A stretch of 64,000 nucleotides of DNA from Pedobacter changchengzhani (GTDB lineage Bacteria; Bacteroidota; Bacteroidia; Sphingobacteriales; Sphingobacteriaceae): NCBI RefSeq assembly GCF_004354365.1, contig NZ_SJCY01000001.1:496001-560000 (forward strand). The letters run 5' to 3'. Of this stretch, positions 54,217 to 62,671 are shown in pieces. Made by a program: the position numbers and the translations under genes. The notes beneath the pieces were generated by a model that was not told the DNA's origin, ran no database searches, and saw nothing but the letters and a program-made list of their open reading frames with translations. The first letter of the stretch is position 1, and the number at the start of each line of letters is the position of its first letter.

Positions 54217-55296
54217 TTAAGTTGCATCATCCTTTATATCAAACTGCGTTTCTACAAGTTTTCCACCGGTGCGCAATTGGTTTTTTATAAGTTCTTCTTG
54301 CTCACGGCGATTTTTTACAATGTGTATTGCCGAAAATAATGCTTCGGTAAAAGAAGTAGAGTCGGCTATTCCTTTTCCTGCAATATCATAACCCGTACCA
54401 TGATCTGGCGAAGTGCGCACAATGTTTAAGCCTGCGGTATAATTTACCCCGTTATGAAATGCCAACGTTTTGAAAGGGATTAAACCTTGATCGTGATACA
54501 TTGCCAAAACTGCATCAAATTGCTTATAACTTCCGTTTCCGAAAAAACCATCAGCAGGATAAGGACCAAAACATATAATACCTTTACTATATGCCTCTTG
54601 AATAGCTGGCGTGATGATATCAGCTTCTTCGGTACCTAATAAACCATTATCGCTGGCATGTGGATTTAACCCTAAAACGGCAATTTTCGGTTTTTCAATC
54701 CAAAAATCATTCTTTAAACTATCATTTATAAGCTTAATTTTATTCACAATCTTATCTTTCGTAATCGCTCCCGGCACTTCCGAAACTGGAATATGGCCTG
54801 TAACTACGCCAACCCTTAGGCTTTCGCTAATTAAAAACATCAGCACATCTTTACTACCACTTTTTTCTTGTAGATATTCAGTATGTCCGGGGAATTTAAA
54901 GGTTTCAGATTGTATGTTGTGCTTATTAATTGGTGCGGTAACTAAGGCATCAATATCACCATTAACCAAATCGGCAGTTGCTCTTTCTAAAGAAAGTAAT
55001 GCATATTTCCCGCCTATTTCGGTCACTTGACCTAGTTCTATTTTAACATCTTCCTCCCAACAATTAATCATATTGGCCTTTTTCGGCTGTGCTAAATTTG
55101 CATGATTAATCACGTTGAAAGTAAAATCGCCCAAATTATTCGCTTTTCTATGGAAAGAAGAAACCTTTGTGTGCCCATAAACAATTGGGGTACAATAATT
55201 TAAAATAGCAGGATTGGATAATGTTTTAATGATTACCTCTAAACCTATGCCATTTACATCGCCTATACTAATACCAATTTTAAGTTTATTGCTCAT
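54217..55296 (-). CDS. pdxA: 4-hydroxythreonine-4-phosphate dehydrogenase
   Basis: The enzyme acts in pyridoxal phosphate synthesis. The 359 residues show KIGISIGDVNGIGLEVIIK, the metal His in the FPGHTEYLQ region, LNPHASDNGLLG and AMYHDQGLIPFKTLAF. It sits divergently beside rsmA, as in many bacteria where pdxA and rsmA are linked. Confidence 0.95.
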   Translation of the reverse strand: MSNKLKIGISIGDVNGIGLEVIIKTLSNPAILNYCTPIVYGHTKVSSFHRKANNLGDFTFNVINHANLAQPKKANMINCWEEDVKIELGQVTEIGGKYALLSLERATADLVNGDIDALVTAPINKHNIQSETFKFPGHTEYLQEKSGSKDVLMFLISESLRVGVVTGHIPVSEVPGAITKDKIVNKIKLINDSLKNDFWIEKPKIAVLGLNPHASDNGLLGTEEADIITPAIQEAYSKGIICFGPYPADGFFGNGSYKQFDAVLAMYHDQGLIPFKTLAFHNGVNYTAGLNIVRTSPDHGTGYDIAGKGIADSTSFTEALFSAIHIVKNRREQEELIKNQLRTGGKLVETQFDIKDDAT

Positions 55297-55480
55297 AATT
55301 ACTGGAAATTTTAGCGCAAATTACTGATTTTCGATTAAACAGATGCTTACCCGATAAAAATTAGTTATTTTGTATAAATTTCAGCGATAGAAATATAGCA
55401 TTCACTTACAAGCAAAAATTGGATAATATTTATCCCATTCCGTGCTTTCTGTGTTTCCGTGGCTAACGAAAATATAAAAT

Positions 55481-56266
55481 ATGAGTTTAGTAAAAGCAAA
55501 AAAACATTTAGGGCAACATTTTTTAACCGATAAAGGCATTGCAAAACGCATTGTAGATGCTTTAATAAGTACGGATAAGTACAGCCAGGTTTTAGAAGTT
55601 GGTCCGGGAATGGGTATTTTATCTGATTTTTTACTTCAACAAGAAAACTTTGAAACTTTCATGATTGATATCGACACCGAATCTTACCACTTTCTGAATG
55701 ATAAATATCCGCAGGTGGGCAATCGTTTAATAAACGGCGATTTTTTGAAAATGGATTTCGATGCCTTTTTTCCTGATAAATTCGCCATCATCGGTAACTT
55801 TCCTTACAATATCTCATCTCAAATTTTATTTAAGATTTTAGATAATCGAAATAAGGTTGTGGAAATGGTGGGTATGTTTCAAAAAGAAGTTGCACAACGC
55901 TGTGCATCTCCATCAGGGACAAAGGATTACGGCATTTTAAGTGTTTTTTTGCAAGCGTATTACAAAATAGAGTATTTGTTCACGGTCAAACCGGGTACAT
56001 TTAATCCGCCTCCTAAGGTAAATTCGGCAATTATTCGCTTAACCAGAAACGAGGTAGAGGCTTTAGATTGCGATGAAAAACTATTTTGGCGCGTAGTAAA
56101 AGCGGGTTTTAACCAACGTAGAAAAACGTTGCGCAACGCAGTTTCGGCAGTAATGCCTAAAGATAAAATGGACGATCATATTTATTTTGAAAAACGGGCC
56201 GAACAATTATCCGTAGAAGATTTTGTAGCGCTTACGCAACACGTAAGTAAATTGATGGAGGCTTAA
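55481..56266 (+). CDS. rsmA: 16S rRNA dimethyladenosine transferase
   Basis: The enzyme dimethylates A1518 and A1519 in 16S rRNA. The 261 residues contain KKHLGQHFLTDKGIAKRIV, the SAM loop LEVGPGMGILSDFLL and the catalytic NFPYNIS motif. PGTFNPPPKVNSAIIRL is a family marker. It diverges from pdxA. Confidence 0.96.
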   Translation: MSLVKAKKHLGQHFLTDKGIAKRIVDALISTDKYSQVLEVGPGMGILSDFLLQQENFETFMIDIDTESYHFLNDKYPQVGNRLINGDFLKMDFDAFFPDKFAIIGNFPYNISSQILFKILDNRNKVVEMVGMFQKEVAQRCASPSGTKDYGILSVFLQAYYKIEYLFTVKPGTFNPPPKVNSAIIRLTRNEVEALDCDEKLFWRVVKAGFNQRRKTLRNAVSAVMPKDKMDDHIYFEKRAEQLSVEDFVALTQHVSKLMEA

Positions 56267-56358
56267 TTTTTTGCTTCAAAAAACGAAATACTTTCTTGCA
56301 AATCAATGATTATTTTGACTAATATTCTGCCTTACTTTACCCCACAAATTATGCACTT

Positions 56359-56964
56359 ATGATTAACTATAAAGAGATTTTTGATAACCAAGCAATCAGT
56401 TATTCAGCTTATCGTACATTGATAGATGAACTTTTGCTAGATGGAAAAAATACCGGTTCCGATCATTCAGAAGATTTATTAAATTATAGCAAACTGAATG
56501 TGCAACGGATGCGCAGGGTTGATAAAACAGCTGTTTTAAATGCAGAACTAGCCTCAATAATTGAAAATTTAAAATTGAATTATAAGTTTTTAGTAATTGC
56601 AGAAGGTTGGTGTGGCGATGCAGCCCAAATTGTACCCGTGTTTAATAAAATGGCGATGCAATCTGATGGTAAAATAGATTTAAAATTTGTTCTCCGTGAT
56701 CAAAACCTACCATTAATTGATGCTTACTTAACCAACGGTGGCAGAGCAATTCCTATTTTGATTGTATTAAACGAAACTGCTGATAGCGTTTTAGCAAGCT
56801 GGGGTCCTCGACCTCAAATTTTAAAGGATATTTTAATCGGGTGGAAGAAAGAAGGTATCGAAATGCCAGAACTCGCAGAACATTTACATGGTTGGTACGC
56901 AAAAGATAAAACGCAAAATACGCAGGCAGAAATGGTTGAGTTTTTGAAAGGGTTGGAGGGTTAA
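56359..56964 (+). CDS. Thioredoxin-like protein with WCGD site
   Basis: A 201-residue cytosolic thioredoxin-fold protein. The active-site region reads EGWCGDAAQIVPV: the second redox cysteine of CxxC is missing. It continues with the cis-Pro segment RAIPILIVLN. A single Cys suggests a thiol-binding or monothiol role instead of disulfide exchange. Its stop overlaps the toxin gene on the other strand by 3 bases. Confidence 0.85.
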   Translation: MINYKEIFDNQAISYSAYRTLIDELLLDGKNTGSDHSEDLLNYSKLNVQRMRRVDKTAVLNAELASIIENLKLNYKFLVIAEGWCGDAAQIVPVFNKMAMQSDGKIDLKFVLRDQNLPLIDAYLTNGGRAIPILIVLNETADSVLASWGPRPQILKDILIGWKKEGIEMPELAEHLHGWYAKDKTQNTQAEMVEFLKGLEG

Positions 56965-57284
56965 AGAGTTTTTAATACAGCTATCAAGTCTCTGTCTGAA
57001 AGCGTTTCTTTATCTGCCTTATCATAAATAGAAAGAAGATAAATCGTTTCGTTAACAAAACGAATATTTGTTATCAATCTGGCTCCTGCAGATTTTCCTT
57101 TACCTTTGCTTGCAATGGCTAGACGAATTTTATAACAATCGTTTCCAATCGGGGTGCCCGAAATTGGACTTTCTTTTAATTTTTCTACGAGTGCAATTAC
57201 ATCACTTTTTGCGGATTTATGTTTTTTGCATAGTTTTTTAAATTCTTTATCAAAAAGAGATGAGGTAAATACATTAAACCTCAT
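56961..57284 (-). CDS. RelE/ParE-family toxin
   Basis: The ATG at 57284 gives 107 residues (MRFNVFTSSLFDKEFKKLC). The ParE/RelE fold is suggested by KHKSAKSDVIALVEKLKESP, the CYKIRLAI strand and the final IYLLSIYDKADKETLS. It overlaps the upstream small gene by 11 bases, as toxin-antitoxin pairs usually do. Such toxins cleave mRNA or block gyrase. The target is not predictable here. Confidence 0.85.
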   Translation of the reverse strand: MRFNVFTSSLFDKEFKKLCKKHKSAKSDVIALVEKLKESPISGTPIGNDCYKIRLAIASKGKGKSAGARLITNIRFVNETIYLLSIYDKADKETLSDRDLIAVLKTL

Positions 57285-57480
57285 CAATAAGTTGATCAAA
57301 GGTTTTTAATTTAATTTTGCCATCTTCAGCCAACTGGGTTTCTTGATAAGCTTTGGCTAAATCAGTTAACTGGATTTCTTTGGATTTGTCAATTTTTTTC
57401 ACAGTTATCCCTCTAATACTTTTTAATGTCTCTAAAATTGAAAGTGCTTTTTCACCCTTTATTTCTAATGTAACTTCCAT
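57274..57480 (-). CDS. Antitoxin of the RelE-like pair
   Basis: A 68-residue protein. An N-terminal ribbon-like strand (MEVTLEIKGEKALSILETLK) is followed by a charged helix (QLTDLAKAYQETQLAEDGKI) likely to wrap the toxin. It is the first gene of the pair, and its stop overlaps the toxin start. Probably autoregulates the operon, as such antitoxins do. Confidence 0.78.
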   Translation of the reverse strand: MEVTLEIKGEKALSILETLKSIRGITVKKIDKSKEIQLTDLAKAYQETQLAEDGKIKLKTFDQLIDEV

Positions 57481-57531
57481 AAAATTAGTTCTTTATGTTT
57501 AAATGTACAAATTCATAATTAATACTAAGAA

Positions 57532-57813
57532 TTAATCAACCGAAACTGTTAATCCTTCTTGTTGTAAAATTTTGCGGTAAACTTCCATTTCGGTAAAAGA
57601 GCCTTCTAATACTGGGCATTTACCTTCGTTATGCACTTTCCAAGCAATTTTTTCGCCTTGGGCCTCACTATAATCCAAATATTTCATCATACAGTAAATT
57701 ACATGTTCGAAACTATTCACATCATCATTCCATAAAATAAGGCGGTGAACGGTTTTTAAGGAAGTTAAAATTTCTTCGAGTGTAAAGGTCTCTTCTTTGG
57801 TTTCTGTAGACAT
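57532..57813 (-). CDS. clpS: ATP-dependent Clp protease adaptor ClpS
   Basis: ClpS delivers N-degron substrates to the ClpA/ClpC unfoldase. The ATG at 57813 gives 93 residues; it lies 5 bases from a perfect TATTTTTG box (plus-strand 57819-57826). A longer frame to 57885 runs into GATTTGAGATATTAG-type repeat and is rejected. The family motif LILWNDDVNSFEHVIYCM is present, with the EGKCPVLEGSFTEME segment near the end. Confidence 0.93.
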   Translation of the reverse strand: MSTETKEETFTLEEILTSLKTVHRLILWNDDVNSFEHVIYCMMKYLDYSEAQGEKIAWKVHNEGKCPVLEGSFTEMEVYRKILQQEGLTVSVD

Positions 57814-57835
57814 ATTTACAAAAATAAACAATAAT

Positions 57836-57884
57836 TCGAAGATTTGAGATATTAGATTTGAGATGTTAGACTTAAGCACTCGCA
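57836..57884. repeat. GATTTGAGATATTAGATTTG word-like repeat before clpS
   Basis: A short array of GATTTGAGAT, TTAGATTTGAG and ATGTTAGACTT words lies directly upstream of the clpS -7 box, covering where a -33 box would be. It matches the repeat inside waaA. Confidence 0.65.
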
Positions 57885-57994
57885 AATCGTTTTACCAGCT
57901 TTATGGGTAAGAATGTATGCAATCTCTTAGCTCAAATCACACCACTCATATCTTTATAAATTAATTACCTTTGGTTTAGCTAACAATCTAAAAT

Positions 57995-59041
57995 ATGTTT
58001 CAATCAAGAATTGCGGGATGTGGTTATTACGTTCCAAAAAACGTGTACACAAATAACGACTTAAGTCGTTTTATGGATACCAATGATGAATGGATACAAG
58101 AAAGGACTGGCATAAAAGAACGCAGATTTGCCGATCGTTACGAAGAAACCACCACAACAATGGGGGTAGAGGCTGCAAAAATTGCTATTGAAAGAGCGGG
58201 TATTACCGTAAAAGATGTAGATTTTATTGTATTTGCCACGCTAAGCCCAGATTATTACTTTCCGGGCTGTGGTGTATTGTTGCAACGCGAAATGGGGATG
58301 GGAGAGATTGGCGCGCTTGATATTCGCAACCAATGTTCGGGATTTGTTTATGCGCTATCTGTTGCCGATCAGTTTGTTAAAACTGGAATGTATAAAAACG
58401 TTTTAGTAGTTGGTAGCGAGAAACATTCGTTCGCCATGGATTTTGAAACACGGAGTAGAAATGTTTCGGTTATTTTTGGCGATGGAGCGGGGGCAGTAGT
58501 TCTACAACCCACAACCGAGCCGGGAAAAGGTATTTTAAGCACGCATTTACATAGTGATGGTGCTGATGCGGAAATTTTGGCAATGTATTATCCAGGTGCT
58601 CATGCCAATAAATGGATGAAGGATAAACCTGCTTTTCCCGAGCAGGAACTTGGTGGATTATTTATGACGCCCGAAATTTTAGCGAGTGGTGCGGCTTTAC
58701 CCTATATGGATGGTCCGGCGGTTTTTAAGAAAGCTGTGGTTAAATTCCCTGAAGTAATTAGAGAAGCCTTATTGGCGAATAACCTTACAGAAAAAGATAT
58801 TAATTTATTGGTGCCACACCAAGCAAATTTGCGCATAAGCCAATATGTACAGCAACTTTTAGGGTTGAGAGATGACCAAGTATTCAATAACATTCAGAAA
58901 TACGGAAACACAACTGCTGCCTCAGTGCCAATAGCTTTGTGCGAAGCATGGGAAGCGGGTAGAGTTAAAGATGGAGATTTGGTTTGCTTAGCAGCATTTG
59001 GTTCTGGCTTTGCCTGGGGAAGCGCGTTGATTAGGTGGTAG
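57995..59041 (+). CDS. fabH: Beta-ketoacyl-ACP synthase III
   Basis: The enzyme starts fatty acid synthesis by condensing acetyl-CoA (or a branched acyl-CoA) with malonyl-ACP. The 348 residues have the catalytic Cys in NQCSGFVYAL, His in VPHQANLR and Asn in KYGNTTAASVP. A perfect TACCTTTG at 57966-57973 lies 21 bases before the ATG. It is not in a fab cluster. A KAS III-like enzyme of other pathways is an alternative. Confidence 0.93.
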   Translation: MFQSRIAGCGYYVPKNVYTNNDLSRFMDTNDEWIQERTGIKERRFADRYEETTTTMGVEAAKIAIERAGITVKDVDFIVFATLSPDYYFPGCGVLLQREMGMGEIGALDIRNQCSGFVYALSVADQFVKTGMYKNVLVVGSEKHSFAMDFETRSRNVSVIFGDGAGAVVLQPTTEPGKGILSTHLHSDGADAEILAMYYPGAHANKWMKDKPAFPEQELGGLFMTPEILASGAALPYMDGPAVFKKAVVKFPEVIREALLANNLTEKDINLLVPHQANLRISQYVQQLLGLRDDQVFNNIQKYGNTTAASVPIALCEAWEAGRVKDGDLVCLAAFGSGFAWGSALIRW

Positions 59042-59197
59042 GTTAAGTTGTACCTTGTAAGTGAGTAAGAGGAATATGAAGCAAAGACCGCGACAGTGCA
59101 CAACTAAAGAAATTAGTGCTTTTAACCATATATAAGGAAGACGCAAGGGACGAGAAATAAAAAAAACGAGTAAAAAGAATAATGGTGTCGGCACCTA

Positions 59198-59285
59198 GAC
59201 AGGTAACTGATAACTCGCAACTGATAACTGAAAATCGGTATTAGAACCCGCAACTGGTAACTAGAAACTGATAACCTCAGTACAA
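59198..59285. repeat. GATAACTGATAACT word-like repeat before the Smr gene
   Basis: Words AACTGATAACTCGC, AACTGATAACTGAA and CAACTGGTAACTAG form a degenerate array immediately upstream of the gene at 59299. The words match the patch at 22980-23005. The rest of the 59042-59298 gap shows no gene. Confidence 0.7.
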
Positions 59286-59298
59286 AAAAAATAAAAAA

Positions 59299-60249
59299 AT
59301 GAAGTTTAAATTAGGAGATTTTGTGCGTTTTGTCGATGAAAAACGTGAAGGATATGTGACAAAGATTATTGATTCGCAAACATTGGGCGTTACCGATGAA
59401 GACGGTTTTGAGATTCCTGTTGTGGTAAGTAATTTAACATCGGTACACGGGCACGGTACTGTTGCTGCAGAAATTGATGTTCCAAAACCAATCCATGTTA
59501 ACATTCCAAGTATTGCCAAATATGAAAATGGTATTTATCTGGCGGTAGCCAATGATAATAAGGCTGGTAACGTGGTGCACTTTAACTTGTATAATCAAAC
59601 GCCAAACACGTTGCTTATCACTTTAAATACAGAACGTAAAGAAAAATTCGCAGGCTCGTTTCATGGCGCAATAGAACCAAACAGCGCTAAATTGGTATAT
59701 TCGGCTTCATTGGCAGATTTAGATATTTGGCCAGAATTTCTGTTTCAGATGCTTCTATTCAGCACAGCTGATGTTAAACCTTTGCCACCTCTTGTGTTGC
59801 GCAAAAAATTTAGAGCGAAAGATTTTAGTACAGATCTAAAAGAATTACCGGGCACTACACAAAAAGGATGGTTGATTCGCCTAGATGAACAACTGCCACT
59901 TATTGATGCTCAAAAATTGAAAGAGAGCTTTTTTAAAGCAACAGATCAAAAGAAAACCGTTCCTGCGCCAGCAAAAGAAATTGATTTACATATTGAGAAA
60001 CTAAGAGACGACCATCATTTTTTAGAAGCAGACGAAATGTTGCAAATTCAGCTTAACCATTTTAATACAGCAATGGATGGCGCCATCGTACACCATTTCG
60101 ATAAAATAATTTTCATCCATGGATCTGGAAACGGAACTTTAAGGGATAAAATTCATAAACTGATAAGCAAAAATCCACAGGTTAAAACCTATATGGATGC
60201 AAGGAAAGAGAAATTTGGATACGGTGCAACAGAGGTGGTATTTAAGTAA
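59299..60249 (+). CDS. DUF2027 and Smr-domain protein
   Basis: A 316-residue protein. The N-terminal DUF2027 domain starts KFKLGDFVRFVDEKREGYVT. The C-terminal Smr endonuclease domain has EIDLHIEKLRDDHHFL and the hairpin motif FIHGSGNGTLRDKIHKLI. Smr domains nick nucleic acids in mismatch repair (MutS2) or ribosome rescue. The role of this Bacteroidota architecture is not established. Confidence 0.92.
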   Translation: MKFKLGDFVRFVDEKREGYVTKIIDSQTLGVTDEDGFEIPVVVSNLTSVHGHGTVAAEIDVPKPIHVNIPSIAKYENGIYLAVANDNKAGNVVHFNLYNQTPNTLLITLNTERKEKFAGSFHGAIEPNSAKLVYSASLADLDIWPEFLFQMLLFSTADVKPLPPLVLRKKFRAKDFSTDLKELPGTTQKGWLIRLDEQLPLIDAQKLKESFFKATDQKKTVPAPAKEIDLHIEKLRDDHHFLEADEMLQIQLNHFNTAMDGAIVHHFDKIIFIHGSGNGTLRDKIHKLISKNPQVKTYMDARKEKFGYGATEVVFK

Positions 60250-60312
60250 TGATGATTTTTATACAAACTTTTGAGCCTAAACTTTTAAGGTTCGATTTTA
60301 TTAACATTATTT

Positions 60313-60340
60313 TTTGTTTCGGAAAAATGTTATAAATTTG
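60313..60340 (+). promoter_or_regulatory. Promoter of the methyltransferase gene
   Basis: TTTG at 60313-60316, 16 bases, then a perfect TAAATTTG at 60333-60340. The ATG at 60372 follows after about 30 bases, longer than most leaders here and long enough to hold an operator. Confidence 0.55.
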
Positions 60341-60371
60341 TAACCATTGTATAAGGTTATGTAGTTTGGTT

Positions 60372-61613
60372 ATGGAAGAGTATTTATCAATAGGGGAAGT
60401 GTCGGAATTACTTGGTAAAAGTAAGGAAACCCTAAGGCGATGGGATAGAGAAGGTAAATTCTCCGCAGTTCGGGAGCCGATGAGTAATTATCGCGTATAT
60501 CGTAAGTCAGAAGTTCAAAATTTGTTTTCTAACTTTATTTCCCAAGATATCAAAGAAACATTTTCAAACTTTGTTGAAGCTGAAAATGAATATAAAGTTT
60601 TAGAATTATTTGCTGGGGCAGGTGGATTAGCGATTGGAATGGAAAAAGCTGGACTAAAGTGTGTGGCTCTAAATGAGATTGATAAATTTGCTTGTAAAAC
60701 TTTAAGACAAAATCGACCGAACTGGAATGTTTTAGAAGGTGATATTAAAGTATTTGATTTTTCTGAGTATCATAATAAAGTAGATGTTGTTACTGGAGGT
60801 TTTCCCTGCCAGGCTTTTAGTTATGCAGGTAAAAAACTTGGCTTAGCAGATGCTCGAGGAACTTTATTTTATGAATTTGCTCGAGTTGTCAAAGAAGTAA
60901 ATCCACCAATTTGTATTGGTGAAAACGTTCGCGGATTACTTAGCCATGAAAATGGCAAAACACTTCAAGGGATGATTTCTATTCTGAATGAAATTGGATA
61001 CAATGTTATTCCTGTGCAGGTTTTAAAGGCAATAAATTACAATGTCCCTCAAAAAAGAGAAAGATTGATTTTAGTTGGAATTAGAAAAGATATTGCGCAG
61101 AAATATGAATATCCGAAACCTTACAATAAAATTTATCATCTAAAAGATGCTTTGAAAAAGAGCGAGCTATTCAATTGTAACGTACCGAAATCAGACGGTG
61201 CTAAATATCCAAAAAGTAAAATCGAAGTTTTAGACTTGGTGCCACAAAAAGGGTATTGGCGAGATTTGCCTTTAGATATTCAAAAATCTTTTATGGGTGG
61301 AAGCTTTTATTTAGGTGGTGGAAAAACTGGCATTGCAAGGAGAATTGGTTGGGACGAACCTTGCCTTACTTTAACTTGCAGTCCTGCACAAAAGCAAACT
61401 GAACGATGCCACCCAGAAGAAACACGACCATTTACTGTTCGCGAGTACGCACGAATTCAGACATTTCCTGATGAATGGAAATTTGAAGGGTCTTTAGCGC
61501 AACAGTATAAACAGATTGGTAATGCCGTGCCAGTAAACTTGGGTAAAGAAGTGGGCTATTCTATCGTAAAATTTTTAAACGGTTATTACGATTTCTTAAA
61601 TTCGAAAAGCTGA
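60372..61613 (+). CDS. DNA (cytosine-5-)-methyltransferase with N-terminal MerR-like HTH
   Basis: A 413-residue protein from the ATG at 60372; TTG at 60366 is an alternative. Residues 3-50 are a MerR/excisionase-type DNA-binding domain (LSIGEVSELLGKSKETLRRW). The C5-methyltransferase follows in standard order: motif I LELFAGAGGLAIGMEKAG, motif IV GGFPCQAFSYAGKK with the catalytic Cys, motif VI GENVRGL, motif VIII QKRERLILVGIR and motif X QYKQIGNAVPVNLG. It pairs with the convergent nuclease gene. The fused HTH could repress or time its own expression, as known for M.EcoRII-type enzymes. Target sequence unknown. Confidence 0.93.
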   Translation: MEEYLSIGEVSELLGKSKETLRRWDREGKFSAVREPMSNYRVYRKSEVQNLFSNFISQDIKETFSNFVEAENEYKVLELFAGAGGLAIGMEKAGLKCVALNEIDKFACKTLRQNRPNWNVLEGDIKVFDFSEYHNKVDVVTGGFPCQAFSYAGKKLGLADARGTLFYEFARVVKEVNPPICIGENVRGLLSHENGKTLQGMISILNEIGYNVIPVQVLKAINYNVPQKRERLILVGIRKDIAQKYEYPKPYNKIYHLKDALKKSELFNCNVPKSDGAKYPKSKIEVLDLVPQKGYWRDLPLDIQKSFMGGSFYLGGGKTGIARRIGWDEPCLTLTCSPAQKQTERCHPEETRPFTVREYARIQTFPDEWKFEGSLAQQYKQIGNAVPVNLGKEVGYSIVKFLNGYYDFLNSKS

Positions 61614-62317
61614 GATACTTGTATTTCTCTCGCTAACGCTTCAACGCCTACATTAATTAAGTCTTGAGTATCAATATTTTCAATTGATGTTTGAAGATTT
61701 TTTACAAGGCCATCGTAAAATTTTGGAAACCCTGTAATTCGATGCCAAAAATCTTTGCCAATTATTACGGGATGAGTTTTGTCAATCAGTCTATAGTGCA
61801 TACTTAGTTCATCTTGTTCGCCATAAAGAACGCCAACAATAAAATCTGTGTTGTTTATCCTTTTAAATGCTTTATTAGTTCTTGCTAAATTAATTGTATC
61901 GGTAAATTTTCTTATAAGCGGTTTTACGTCTTCAGAATTAATTGTGTTTGGCCCTGATTTCAATTGACACCATTTTCTACGGTGGTCAATCTTGTCCACA
62001 AATTCGATGTCCATACCTTTTATTAGCGAACCTTCGGCAATTTTTAAATCTACAAACATATTTTGTATCCTTGTTCCAAACGAAGTATTTATTGACGTAC
62101 CCAATACTCTTGGGTAAAATAATGCTTTGGCAATACCGAGTGGAGAATATTCATTCTCTAAAACCTTGGAAAGATATTTTACAACTATAGGATTGATGTT
62201 GTAGTTTTTAAGCTTTGAATGTGTATTTAATGAAGCTGTAACATGATTTTCGAAAATGTAAGTTTCAAAATATTGTACAATTTCGTTAATAGTTTCATCT
62301 TGAGTTTTGGCGATCAT
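61586..62317 (-). CDS. Type II restriction endonuclease (PD-(D/E)XK type)
   Basis: The ATG at 62317 gives 243 residues (MIAKTQDETINEIVQY); the longer frame to 62497 adds an unlikely hydrophobic stretch. A putative active site is the Asp in IKGMDIEFVD and the QLK in KWCQLKSGPNTINSED, a QxK variant of the PD-(D/E)XK motif. The KSGPN loop occurs in several type II enzymes. It converges on the methyltransferase gene with a 28-base overlap of coding ends, the usual sign of a restriction-modification pair. I cannot name the specificity. Confidence 0.8.
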   Translation of the reverse strand: MIAKTQDETINEIVQYFETYIFENHVTASLNTHSKLKNYNINPIVVKYLSKVLENEYSPLGIAKALFYPRVLGTSINTSFGTRIQNMFVDLKIAEGSLIKGMDIEFVDKIDHRRKWCQLKSGPNTINSEDVKPLIRKFTDTINLARTNKAFKRINNTDFIVGVLYGEQDELSMHYRLIDKTHPVIIGKDFWHRITGFPKFYDGLVKNLQTSIENIDTQDLINVGVEALAREIQVSQLFEFKKS

Positions 62318-62671
62318 AAATATTAGTACCTTGATATTACTTTGTAAATATATAATTAATTTTATCACAATAGGAATGATGTAATATTGAGTTTTGCCTG
62401 GAATATAGTTATGAATAAGAGGTTTTACTGTGATTGAAAAACTATTTATTTTAGAACGCGATAAATTATTTACGAGGCCTGAGGTGCTATCAAACATGAA
62501 ATTATAATGAACATTTAGTAGAATCCTTAAATAAACAGTTGTTTTTATAACAGATATTTAGAATATATCCTTAATTTTAGCCCCTTACAACTGCCAAACT
62601 GACTTAAATAAAGCCATGGCGTGGTTGTTGTATTTCATCAATTTTCAATAATAAATACGATTTAAAATATA

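Noticed and set aside
61586..62317. Assignment of the nuclease to a named family such as PmeII
   Set aside because: The KSGPN loop is suggestive, but the rest of the sequence could not be matched with confidence from memory.
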